From Phytohabitans kaempferiae (GTDB lineage Bacteria > Actinomycetota > Actinomycetes > Mycobacteriales > Micromonosporaceae): a stretch of DNA of 64,000 bases. Positions within the stretch are counted from its first letter, which is position 1, and every line of letters starts with the position of its first letter. Below, one piece after another: positions 15,365 through 23,657 of the stretch. Under the pieces are notes generated by a model. The model saw only the letters and a list, made by a program, of their open reading frames with translations. It did no database searches and was not told the DNA's origin. The stretch covers positions 62,001-126,000 of the forward strand of contig NZ_JBHLUH010000077.1 in NCBI RefSeq assembly GCF_042433955.1. The letters are read 5' to 3'. Position numbers and translations under genes: made by a program.

Positions 15365-17860
15365 TCAGCCGCTGATCAGCGCCCGCTCCCTCGGCAGCAG
15401 CGTGATGCCGCCTTCCTTGCAGACCGCGGTCAGCCAGTCGACCACCGAACGGCGGGCCTCCGGCTCCTCGGTGCTGGCCGCCAGCCAGACCAGTGCCTCC
15501 GCCACGTCGCGCAGGTCGTGTCCGCCGGCGTACGCCTCCGCCGCCGCGGTGAACCACTCGACCGCCGACTCCTTGTCGCCCCGGCCGTACGCCAGGATCG
15601 CCTCGATCGAGGCAGCCTCGCCCGACTCCATCCGCCCCAGCGCCAGTCGTTCCGGCGTGGCGGGCTCAGCGGCGGCACCGAGCTGCCGGATCTCCGCCAG
15701 TACCGCCCGCGCCTCGTCGACCTGGCCGGCCTGCGCGTGCGCCCGCCCGATCGTGCCGAGTACGCGCCGCTTGTGCCCCGGGTCGCCCAGCTCGGCGAGG
15801 GCCGCGATGGCCCGCCGGCCCAGCGCCTCGGCTTCGGCGTACCGGCCGTCGAGGCGGGCCACCTCCGCCAGGTTGGCCCGGGCCAGCGCGCGCAGCCGGT
15901 GCTCGCCGCACTGCGACGCCAGCCGGTCGACCGCGGCCAGCCGGCGCCGGGCGGCCCGCAGGTCACCGACCCGGATCTCGTGCCAGGTCAGGTTGTTCTG
16001 CGCCACGGCCATGTCCCGGATCCGCCCGGCCCGGCCGGCCAGCGCGAGCACCGCCTCACCGTGGCGGCGCGCCTCGTCGTATCCGCCGGTCGTCATCCAC
16101 AGTCCACAGAGCAGGCTGCGCGCGGCCAACTCACCGGTCAGGTCGCCGGCGCGCCGAAACTCGGCCAGCGCCGCCTCGGCCGCCGGCAACTCCTCGGCAC
16201 CACCACCGTGCTCGGCCGCGAGCTGCCCGACTCCGACACCGGCCCAGGCGCGGACGATCGGGTCGGCGTCGGCCGTACGCGGATCGTCCAGCAGCCGCCG
16301 CAGCCACTGCCGGCCCGGCAAGTCCCGCCCGCGGAAGCGCCACCACCGGGGCAGCCCGGCCGCGAGGCGCAGCGCGGTGTGCGGGTCGTCGTTGGCCGAG
16401 TACGCCAGCGCGGCCCAGAGGTCGCTCGCCACGTCGTCGAGGCGTCCGACCGCGGCCGAGAAGTTGCCGCCGGCCAGGTCAGGCGCGATCCGAGTGGCCA
16501 GCGCGGCGAACACCACCGCGTGCCGCCGGCGGATCCGGCCCAGCTCGCCGTTTGCCGCGGCTCGTTCGGTGGCGAAGTCACGCACGACGTCGAGGAGGCG
16601 GAATCGGTACGGACCCGAGCCGCGGACGCTCAGCAGCCCGAGCGCGATCAGGCGGTCCAGGAGCGGGACCGGGTCGCCCCCCGCGACCTGCCCGGTCTCG
16701 TCGGCGAGGACCGACTCCGCCAGGTCGACCGACCAGCGGTTGCGAAACGCGGACAGGCGCCGCAGGGCCCGCCGCTCGTCCGCCTCCAGCAGGCGGTAGC
16801 TCGCCGCGACCGCGTCCCGCAGCGTGACCGTGACGGCTTCCCGAGTGGTGTCGGTCGGCGCTCCTGACGCCACGGCCGGGCCGGCCAGGTCGAGCACGCG
16901 GTCGCCGTACCGGTTGAGGATCTCGTTGAGGTCGAGTACGCGCCCGCGGGCCGCCGCCAGCTCCAGGGCGAGCGGCAGGCCACCGAGCTTGCGTACGAGG
17001 CCGATGAGCGCGCCCACCTCGTCCGGCTCCAGCGGCTCGCGGCGTACCTGCCGGAGGCGGGCCAGAAACAGGGCCACCGCCGGGTACGCGCTGGCCGTGT
17101 CGAGATCCGCCTCGACGCCGGCCGGTGGCACCTCAAGCGGCGCCACCGGCCAGACCCGCTCCCCCGGTACGCCGATCGGATGCCGCCCCGTGGCCAGCAC
17201 CCGAAGGGTCGGCGCGGCTCCCGCGAGCCAGGTCAACGCCACCGCGACCGCGTCCGGGGCGCGCTCCACCGCGTCGACCACGAGCAGCGCGGACGCGCCC
17301 GCCAGCCGGCCGGAGAGGTCGGCGGCGCGACCCACGCCGAAGACCGTGGCGATGGCGGTGAGTACGTCGTCGGGCGTCGAGACGTCCGAAACGAGGATCC
17401 CGGCGACCCCGGCGGGATGGGCGGCGGCGACCCGGTGCGCCACCGCCAGGGCGAGGCCGGTCTTGCCGACGCCGGCCAGCCCCACCAGGCTCACCGTCCG
17501 GCTCTCCAGCCCGTCGAAGATCGCGGCCAGCTCGGAGATGTCGCGGTCGCGCCCGATCAGCTCGCCCGCCGACGGCAGCTCGACACCGGTGGGACCGGAC
17601 GCGCTCTCCACCGCCATGCCCCGCGCCGCGCCGAGGAAGTCGGCCCGCTCCCGCCCGGTCAGGTCGAGCGCCTTGGCGAGCAGCTCCATCGTCGTGCGTT
17701 GCGGCCGGGACCGCCCGCGCTCGAGGTCACGCACGGTGCGGATGCCGACGCCGGCCCGACCGGCGAGCTCGGCCTGAGTCAGCCCGGCCGCCAGCCGCTT
17801 GGCGCGCAGCAGCGCGTCAAAGGCGGTGTTGCCCTGGTCAGGGCCATGATCCCGGGTCAT
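15365..17860 (-). CDS. XRE-type HTH, NB-ARC ATPase and TPR regulator
   Basis: 831 residues. N-terminal helix-turn-helix (about 13-75: AKRLAAGLTQAELAGRAGVG, RTVRDLERGRSRPQ), then a STAND/NB-ARC ATPase (about 100-400) with Walker A GLAGVGKT and the sensor block LGGLPLALELAAARGRVLDL, then a TPR-like helical array (about 480-800) rich in Ala/Leu/Arg. This is the arrangement of signal-responsive STAND regulators such as AfsR relatives, though with an XRE rather than SARP head. They switch on ATP binding and ligand contact with the TPR array; target genes are unknown. ATG at 17860. Confidence 0.9.
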   Translation of the reverse strand: MTRDHGPDQGNTAFDALLRAKRLAAGLTQAELAGRAGVGIRTVRDLERGRSRPQRTTMELLAKALDLTGRERADFLGAARGMAVESASGPTGVELPSAGELIGRDRDISELAAIFDGLESRTVSLVGLAGVGKTGLALAVAHRVAAAHPAGVAGILVSDVSTPDDVLTAIATVFGVGRAADLSGRLAGASALLVVDAVERAPDAVAVALTWLAGAAPTLRVLATGRHPIGVPGERVWPVAPLEVPPAGVEADLDTASAYPAVALFLARLRQVRREPLEPDEVGALIGLVRKLGGLPLALELAAARGRVLDLNEILNRYGDRVLDLAGPAVASGAPTDTTREAVTVTLRDAVAASYRLLEADERRALRRLSAFRNRWSVDLAESVLADETGQVAGGDPVPLLDRLIALGLLSVRGSGPYRFRLLDVVRDFATERAAANGELGRIRRRHAVVFAALATRIAPDLAGGNFSAAVGRLDDVASDLWAALAYSANDDPHTALRLAAGLPRWWRFRGRDLPGRQWLRRLLDDPRTADADPIVRAWAGVGVGQLAAEHGGGAEELPAAEAALAEFRRAGDLTGELAARSLLCGLWMTTGGYDEARRHGEAVLALAGRAGRIRDMAVAQNNLTWHEIRVGDLRAARRRLAAVDRLASQCGEHRLRALARANLAEVARLDGRYAEAEALGRRAIAALAELGDPGHKRRVLGTIGRAHAQAGQVDEARAVLAEIRQLGAAAEPATPERLALGRMESGEAASIEAILAYGRGDKESAVEWFTAAAEAYAGGHDLRDVAEALVWLAASTEEPEARRSVVDWLTAVCKEGGITLLPRERALISG

Positions 17861-17990
17861 GGCCCCGAAGAGTACGCATCGGTAGCGAGCTTGGGGAGCG
17901 ATGCGTCGCCTCGCCGACCGGTGGAGCTTCGGATACCCGACAGAACAGCACTCGGCGACCCGAACGTCCTAATCGGTAGTGATCGTGCGC

Positions 17991-19130
17991 CTACAGGCCG
18001 AGATCACGCGCAATGATCATCCGCTGCACCTCGGAGGTGCCCTCGCCGATCTCCAGGATCTTGGAGTCGCGCCAGAAGCGGGCGACCGGGAACTCGTTCA
18101 TGAAGCCGTAGCCGCCGTGGATCTGGGTCGCCTCACGGGCGTTGGTCACCGCGACCTCGCTGGCGTGCAGCTTGGCGATGGCGGCCTGGCGCTTGAAGTC
18201 TTGACCGGCCAGCATGCGAGCGGCCGCGTCGTAATACGCCAGCCGGGCCGTGTGCGTACGCGTCTCCATGTCGGCGATCTTGAACTGGATCGCCTGGAAC
18301 GCGCTGATCGGCTGCCCGAACGCGTGGCGCTCCTTGGCGTACTTGACCGACTCGTCGACGCAGCCCTGGGACAGCCCCACCGCCAGCGCGGCGATCGCGA
18401 TCCGCCCCTCGTCGAGGATCCGGAGGAACTGGGCGAAGCCCCGCCCTCGCTCGCCGAGCAGGTTGGCCGCCGGCACTCGGCAGTCGCTGAACGTCAGCTC
18501 GTGCGTGTCCGAGGCGCACCAGCCCACCTTGGAGTACCCCGGCTGCACGGTGAAGCCCGGCGTGCCGGACGGCACGATGATCGTCGACAGCTCCTTCGAG
18601 CCGTCGGGGTTGGTGCCGGTGACCGCGGTGACCGTGACCAGCGCGGTGATGTCGGTGCCCGAGTTGGTGATGAACGCCTTCGACCCGTTGATCACCCACT
18701 CGTCGCCGTCGAGCACCGCGCGGGTCTGCGTACCGCCGGCGTCCGAGCCGAAGCCCGGCTCGGTCAGCCCGAAGGCGGCGATGGCCGCGCCACTCACGAG
18801 CTTCGGCAGCCACTCGGCCTTTTGCTCCTCGGTGCCGAAGCGGTAGATCGGCATCGCGCCGAGCGAGACCGCCGCCTCCAACGTGATGGCGACCGAGGAG
18901 TCGATCCGGGCCAGCTCCTCCAGCACCAGGCAGAGCGCGAAGTAGTCGCCGCCCATCCCGCCGTGCTCCTCGGGGAAGGGCAGGCCGAACAGTCCCATGC
19001 GGCCCATCTGGCGCACGATGTCGTACGGGAACGCGTGCTGCTCGTAGAACTTGCCGATCACCGGCGCGACCACCTCGCGCGCGAACTCCCGCACGCTCGC
19101 CTTCAGCGCCTCGTGCTCCTGCGTGAGCAT
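17991..19130 (-). CDS. Acyl-CoA dehydrogenase
   Basis: 379 residues, an FAD acyl-CoA dehydrogenase. Seen: the N-terminal helical domain, AAFGLTEPGFGSDAGGTQT and WVINGSKAFITN of the middle beta domain, and the C-terminal IHGGYGFMNEFPVARFWRD with the probable catalytic Glu363 in GEGTSEVQR. It starts 15 bp after the carboxyltransferase gene, so the two form one unit. With a biotin-dependent carboxylase nearby, a branched-chain (leucine/isovaleryl-CoA) or isoprenoid route is the likeliest use, by analogy with liu/acd clusters. Confidence 0.93.
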   Translation of the reverse strand: MLTQEHEALKASVREFAREVVAPVIGKFYEQHAFPYDIVRQMGRMGLFGLPFPEEHGGMGGDYFALCLVLEELARIDSSVAITLEAAVSLGAMPIYRFGTEEQKAEWLPKLVSGAAIAAFGLTEPGFGSDAGGTQTRAVLDGDEWVINGSKAFITNSGTDITALVTVTAVTGTNPDGSKELSTIIVPSGTPGFTVQPGYSKVGWCASDTHELTFSDCRVPAANLLGERGRGFAQFLRILDEGRIAIAALAVGLSQGCVDESVKYAKERHAFGQPISAFQAIQFKIADMETRTHTARLAYYDAAARMLAGQDFKRQAAIAKLHASEVAVTNAREATQIHGGYGFMNEFPVARFWRDSKILEIGEGTSEVQRMIIARDLGL

Positions 19131-19145
19131 GCTCGACTCCTTTGG

Positions 19146-20678
19146 TTAGACGGGCGTCACGCCGTGGCGGCGCTTGGCGAAGTGCCGCTCCTTGCCCCGC
19201 GCCGCGGCGAACCGGCGGACCAGCTCGTCGCGCAGCTCGTGCGGCTCGACGACGGCGTCGACCACGAGTTCGCTGGCGAGGCGGGCGATGTCGATGTCGC
19301 GCTCGTACTCGGCGCGCTTGGCGGTCACGAACGCGGCCCGCTCCTCCGGGTCGGCGATCGCCGCGATCTTGTTGGCATAGACCGCGTTGACCGCCGCCTC
19401 CGCCCCCATCACCGCGATCTTCGCCGTGGGCAGCGCGATCGTCGCGTCGGGCTCGAAGCCGGGGCCGGCCATCGCGTACAGCCCGGCGCCGTACGCCTTG
19501 CGCACCACCACACAGATCTTGGGTACGGTCGCCTCCGCCACCGCCGTGATCATCTTCGCGCCGTGCCGGATGATGCCCTCCTTCTCCACCGCCGTGCCGA
19601 CCATGAACCCGGGCACGTCGGAGAGGAAGAGCAGTGGCACGTTGAACGCGTCGCAGAGCTGGATGAAGCGGCTCGCCTTGTCGGCCGAGTCGACGAAGAG
19701 CACGCCGCCCTTGAACATCGAGTTGTTGGCCACGACGCCGACCACCTCGCCGGCCAGCCGGCCGAAGCCGACCGTGAGCTCCCGTGCCCACAGCGCCTGG
19801 ATCTCGAAGAAGCTGCCCTCGTCGAGCAGGCCGCGCGTGTATCGCCGCATGTCGAACGCCTGCCGCTCGCTCTCCGGCACCAGCGCGGCGAGGTCTACGT
19901 TGGACGGTGGCGCGACGGGCGCGATGGCGGGCGGCGTGCCGGTCCAGTTGTCCGGCAGGTACGAGAGGTAGCGCTTGACGGTCTCCAGCGCCTCGACCTC
20001 CGTCTTGCAGAGGAAGTGGCCGACGCCGGACTCGCGCGTGTGCACGGTCGCCCCGCCCATCTCCTCCAGCGTGGTCTTCTCGCCGGTGACCATCTCGACC
20101 ATGCGATCGGAGCCGAGGTACATGCTCGCGTTGCCCTCGACCATCGCCACGACGTCGCAGAAGGCCGGGATGTACGCCCCGCCGGCGGCGGACGGGCCGA
20201 AGAGCGCGCACGCCTGCGGGATCGAGCCGGAGGCGCGCACCTGGTTCCAGAAGATCTTGCCGGCGCCGCGGCGGCCCGGGAAGAGGTCGACCTGGTCGGT
20301 GATCCGCGCGCCGGCCGAGTCGACCAGATAGATCATCGGTACGCCCGTGGTGTAAGCCCGCTCGATGATCCGGATGATCTTCTCGACCGTACGGGCGCCC
20401 CACGAGCCCGCCTTGACCGTGGAGTCGTTGGCCATCAGGCAGACCGGCCGACCGTCCACGGTGGCCTGTCCGGTGACGACACCGTCGGCGGGGAGGCCGT
20501 CGGCGAGCGCGTTCGCGTACAGCCCGTCTTCGACGAACGAGCCCTCGTCGACCAGCAACGCGACCCGCTCACGGGCGAAGAGCTTGCCCTTCGCGGTGTT
20601 GGCCGCGTGGTACTTCTCGGCGCCGCCCGCGAGGGCACGCTTGCGCAGCCGTTCGAGCGCCTCACCGTCGAGCGTCAC
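19146..20678 (-). CDS. Acyl-CoA carboxylase carboxyltransferase (beta) subunit
   Basis: 510 residues, both halves of the carboxyltransferase fold present. Seen: GKLFARERVALLVDEGSF, VYLVDSAGAR-like segment MIYLVDSAGARITDQVD, FGPSAAGGAYIPAFCDVV, the C-terminal FLSDVPGFMVGTAVEKEGII and AYGAGLYAMAGPGFEPD. It is most like methylcrotonyl- or geranyl-CoA carboxylase beta chains. I chose GTG at 20678 because AGGGGAAGGGG precedes it; an upstream ATG at 20747 would place the operator inside the gene. A TetR-type palindrome lies 18 bp upstream. The partner biotin carboxylase gene is 3 kb away, beyond two secreted-protein genes. Confidence 0.92.
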   Translation of the reverse strand: MTLDGEALERLRKRALAGGAEKYHAANTAKGKLFARERVALLVDEGSFVEDGLYANALADGLPADGVVTGQATVDGRPVCLMANDSTVKAGSWGARTVEKIIRIIERAYTTGVPMIYLVDSAGARITDQVDLFPGRRGAGKIFWNQVRASGSIPQACALFGPSAAGGAYIPAFCDVVAMVEGNASMYLGSDRMVEMVTGEKTTLEEMGGATVHTRESGVGHFLCKTEVEALETVKRYLSYLPDNWTGTPPAIAPVAPPSNVDLAALVPESERQAFDMRRYTRGLLDEGSFFEIQALWARELTVGFGRLAGEVVGVVANNSMFKGGVLFVDSADKASRFIQLCDAFNVPLLFLSDVPGFMVGTAVEKEGIIRHGAKMITAVAEATVPKICVVVRKAYGAGLYAMAGPGFEPDATIALPTAKIAVMGAEAAVNAVYANKIAAIADPEERAAFVTAKRAEYERDIDIARLASELVVDAVVEPHELRDELVRRFAAARGKERHFAKRRHGVTPV

Positions 20679-20695
20679 GCCATCCCCTTCCCCTG

Positions 20696-20705
20696 AACGA
20701 TCGTT
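20696..20705. promoter_or_regulatory. TetR-type operator AACGATCGTT
   Basis: A perfect 10-bp palindrome just upstream of the carboxyltransferase start. Sites of this form serve TetR repressors of acyl-CoA catabolic genes; the TetR gene at 24995-25591 is the natural candidate, although I see no copy of the site before that gene. Confidence 0.5.
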
Positions 20706-20748
20706 AGGGTACCATCTCGCACCGCTCGGAGAGGCCAGCGTACGCACG

Positions 20749-20786
20749 AAAGCAGGGCCCCCGCTGGATGCGGAGGCCCTGCTTTT
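20749..20786 (-). terminator. Terminator of the chaplin gene
   Basis: AAAGCAGGGCC pairs with GGCCCTGCTTT around a 15-nt loop that itself holds a small GC stem. It follows the chaplin stop by 34 nt, and the AT ends give T tracts in both directions. Confidence 0.8.
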
Positions 20787-20820
20787 GCGGTACTTCAGTG
20801 GATCAGTTGATCCCCGTGGT

Positions 20821-22068
20821 TCAGGCGGGGACCTGGCTCAGCAGACCCATCGGGTCCACGCCCGCGACGTTGACCTTGCTGGTCTTGACGCCGCTGCCCA
20901 GGTCGCCGGCGACCGGCAGCGAGGAAGCGTCACCCGCGGTGGGCAGGCCACCGGTCAGCGTGTTGGTGAGGCCACCGACCAGGGGCAGCGACTCCTTCTT
21001 GCTCTTCTTGCTGTAGCCGCCGTTGCCCGACTTGTGGTCGACGTCCTGCGCGGCACCGGTCACGCAGGCACCGCTGACGCCCACGCCGACGCCGAGCACG
21101 CCAACGCCGTTGCCGCAGACGTTGATCGGAACCTGGACCGGCACGTAGGCCTGGTTGCCGTTCAGGATCCCGTCGTTGTCACCCGACACCTGAGCGGTGT
21201 CCTCGGTGCGCTTCGACTCCTTGATGTCCGCGTCGTGCACGGCCCCGTTGAAGCAGGCACCGCTGATGCCCGCGCCGACGCCGAGCACGCCAACGCCGTT
21301 GCCGCAGACGTTGATCGGAACCTGGATCGGCACGTAGATCTGGTTGCCGTTCAGGATCCCGTCGTTGTCGCTGCTCATCTGGAGCGTGTCCTCGGTGCGG
21401 GACGACTCCTTGTGGTCCACGTCCTGCGCCGCACCGTTGATGCAGGCACCGCTGATGCCCGCGCCGACGCCGAGCACGCCAACGCCGTTGCCGCAGACGT
21501 TGATCGGAACCTGGACCGGCACGTAGATCTGGTTGCCGTTCAGGATCCCGTCGTTGTCACCCGACACCTGAGCGGTGTCCTCGGTGCGCTTCGACTCCTT
21601 GTGGTCCACGTCCTGGGCGGCGCCGTTGGAGCAGATGCCGTTCAGGCCCACGCCGACGCCGATCGCGGCGCCCACGCCGTTGCCGCAGACGTTCACCGGC
21701 ACCTGGACCGGCACGTACGCCTGGTTGCCGTTGGCGATGCCGTCGTTGCCCCAGCTGAACTGCACGGTGTCCTCGGTGCGCGAGGACTCCTTCTTGCGGG
21801 ACGACTTGCTCCAGTGGTCCACGTCCTGCGCGGCACCGTTGACGCAGGCCCCGTTGAGCCCGACGCCCACGCCGATCGCGGCGCCCACGCCGTTGCCACA
21901 CAGGTTCACGGGGATCTGGATCGGCGCGTAGGCCTGGTTGCCGTTCGCGATGCCGTTGTTGTCGATCGACACCTGCGCGGTGTCGGCCTGGACCGCCGAC
22001 GGGGCGAAGAGGAGAGCACCCGCGGCCAGAACGCCGACGCTGAGCGTCTTACGAACCCAAGTCTTCAT
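20821..22068 (-). CDS. Secreted protein with five tandem chaplin-like domains
   Basis: 415 residues. A signal peptide (about 1-29, LSVGVLAAGALLFAPSAVQA) is followed by five repeats of 62-72 residues. Each has the pattern NDGI-NGNQ-YVPVQVPINVCGNGV then LGVG-GACVNGAAQD, with two Cys 17-18 residues apart as in chaplins, the hydrophobic amyloid-forming proteins of aerial hyphae. Charged Ser/Lys/Arg/Asp linkers (KESKRTEDT) join the repeats. A non-repeat tail (TNTLTGGLPTAGDASSLPVA) ends without a sortase motif. Known chaplins carry one or two domains, so five is unusual. The gene ends before a strong terminator, with another secreted protein gene upstream. Confidence 0.85.
   Translation of the reverse strand: MKTWVRKTLSVGVLAAGALLFAPSAVQADTAQVSIDNNGIANGNQAYAPIQIPVNLCGNGVGAAIGVGVGLNGACVNGAAQDVDHWSKSSRKKESSRTEDTVQFSWGNDGIANGNQAYVPVQVPVNVCGNGVGAAIGVGVGLNGICSNGAAQDVDHKESKRTEDTAQVSGDNDGILNGNQIYVPVQVPINVCGNGVGVLGVGAGISGACINGAAQDVDHKESSRTEDTLQMSSDNDGILNGNQIYVPIQVPINVCGNGVGVLGVGAGISGACFNGAVHDADIKESKRTEDTAQVSGDNDGILNGNQAYVPVQVPINVCGNGVGVLGVGVGVSGACVTGAAQDVDHKSGNGGYSKKSKKESLPLVGGLTNTLTGGLPTAGDASSLPVAGDLGSGVKTSKVNVAGVDPMGLLSQVPA
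21020..21980 (-). repeat. Tandem repeat array encoding the five chaplin-like domains
   Basis: The marker CCTCGGTGCG, encoding the linker, recurs at 21201, 21390, 21579 and 21771, giving periods of 189, 189 and 192 bp. The three downstream copies (C-terminal repeats) are the most alike and use the VLGVG core, whereas the first two use AAIGVG, so the array seems to have grown in two steps. Confidence 0.85.
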
Positions 22069-22397
22069 GATGAAGAATTGCCCTTCGATAATTGTCAGAA
22101 AAATGGCACTGCTATTCGGTTGTCAGGTGTTGCTATTTGCTGCGAGCGACCGTACGTACACGCTCGCTTTCCGCTTTTCGGGCGCGATGGAGCCACGGCT
22201 GTTCGAACCCTGATCCCACCTGTCGACTTGCGCCCAATTCGGTGATCGCTGTACGGGAGATCCGCCGCTGGAGAAAGCGGTTGCGGGATTCTTCCGTCGT
22301 CGCCGCCTATCCGCCACCGGTGAAGACGTACCGGTGAAACCGGATGGGGCCTGGTGGTTCCTGCCCGGTCGGCACGCGACCGGCACAGTCCACCGTT
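22069..22397. other. Upstream region of the chaplin gene, no gene seen
   Basis: A 329-bp gap whose part nearest the chaplin start (about 22075-22145) is clearly AT-richer than its surroundings. TTGTCAG occurs there twice (22092-22098 and 22120-22126), which reads CTGACAA on the coding strand. GAAGGG precedes the ATG at 22068 by about 12 nt. I could not define a promoter. Confidence 0.4.
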
Positions 22398-23522
22398 CTA
22401 GTCAGGTGAGACGGTCGGGGCCTCGGCCATGTGCCGCAGGACCGCGACGTCGGTCGTGACCGGCAGTCGGTGGAACGCCACCGTGCTCTCCACGACCGAG
22501 GAGGGAACGATGGCGAACGCGCCACCCTCCGCGTGGGAACCCGGCCCACCGGCCGGGATCCCGGCACCAGCCCCGAGGTACGCCCGAAGGGGCGCGGGGT
22601 AGTGCCGATCGGGCAGGTTTCCGCTGCCCTGGCGCTCGTCCGGCGATCCGGCCGAGCGCAGGTCCGTGCCGGCATAGCGCCGGTCGCCGGAGAACGGACT
22701 GGTGCTCACCTCGGTGAAGTCCACCGTCCGCGCGCCGGGCACGGCAACCGGACCACTCCTGGTCGGCTCCGCCCCGGCACCGGGAGCCGGTGTGGCCCCC
22801 GGGATCAGGTCATACGCCCGCTGACCCGCCACGTCGTCCCCGAGGGCCACACGCGTGACCGAGCCCAGCGTCGAGGTGACCGGCTGCGCCGCGGTGAGCA
22901 GCGCGCCGGTGACCGGACGCAGGACCTGGTCCAGCGGGGCGACCACCGGGTCAACCGCACGGGACAGTGGTGTGAGCAGGCCCGTCGCCCCGCCAAGCGC
23001 ACCGGAGAGACCCAGTGGCTCGGTCAGGCCGCGGACCACGCCGAGCAGGGCTCCGTCACCGGAACCCGCCCGGTCCCGCGCGCCGTGCGGCTGCGCGACG
23101 GATGCCTGGGCATCCACCGGTTCGCCGGCCGCCACGCGGGCGGTGCCGTCCCGGTCGCCACCCGGCCGAGTGGCCGGCTGCGAGGTGACCGGGGTCGAGG
23201 ACGCGATCGTGGCGCTCGGCAGCACGACCGTGCTGGCCTTGTCCACGGGTACGAGATCGGTCGCGACCAACGCGGTGTCCAGCGTCTCCGCCAGCGGCGT
23301 GAGCAAAGTGGACGAACCGGAGCCGCCGACCAGCGAGACCACCGACAGGTCGGTGGGCGCGTCCTCGGCGGGCAGGGCGCCCTCCGCGGCGTGGGCCGAG
23401 GCGGCGGAAAGGAGCCAGGCCGCTCCCGCCAGACCACCGACGGCCAGCACACGCAGGCCAAGGCGGGCATGCGCCGGTCGCGACGCCGCGCGCTGTGTGC
23501 GCTCGACTCCGGACCGCGTCAT
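22398..23522 (-). CDS. Secreted protein of unknown function beside the chaplin gene
   Basis: 374 residues. The signal peptide (about 20-47: LGLRVLAVGGLAGAAWLLSA then ASAHAA) is followed by a Val/Leu/Pro/Thr-rich chain of short hydrophobic stretches (LLTPLSRAVDPVVAPLDQVL, VTGALLTAAQPVTSTLGSVT). The chain resembles the low-complexity hydrophobic regions of small actinomycete spore-surface proteins. It has no Cys pairs of the chaplin type and no recognised domain. Same strand as the chaplin gene, 329 bp upstream. I infer an envelope or aerial-hypha role from context only. Confidence 0.7.
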   Translation of the reverse strand: MTRSGVERTQRAASRPAHARLGLRVLAVGGLAGAAWLLSAASAHAAEGALPAEDAPTDLSVVSLVGGSGSSTLLTPLAETLDTALVATDLVPVDKASTVVLPSATIASSTPVTSQPATRPGGDRDGTARVAAGEPVDAQASVAQPHGARDRAGSGDGALLGVVRGLTEPLGLSGALGGATGLLTPLSRAVDPVVAPLDQVLRPVTGALLTAAQPVTSTLGSVTRVALGDDVAGQRAYDLIPGATPAPGAGAEPTRSGPVAVPGARTVDFTEVSTSPFSGDRRYAGTDLRSAGSPDERQGSGNLPDRHYPAPLRAYLGAGAGIPAGGPGSHAEGGAFAIVPSSVVESTVAFHRLPVTTDVAVLRHMAEAPTVSPD

Positions 23523-23657
23523 GTCCCGCCTTTCCCCTGCCGCTACTCGTTCGTGGCGGCGATCCGATCTATTCGGACCGGTTTGACCGCCGCTCGTAAT
23601 TGGTAACGATACGGGCGCGCTCGGGTCACGCCACGCATTTGGGAAAAGTGTGTTTCT

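Noticed and set aside
17979..20696. A 905-codon plus-strand frame over the acyl-CoA genes
   Set aside because: No similarity; the minus-strand proteins are clear family members.
20996..21990. Periodic repeats read as a possible CRISPR array
   Set aside because: The 189-bp units are in frame and encode chaplin-like domains; there are no spacers.
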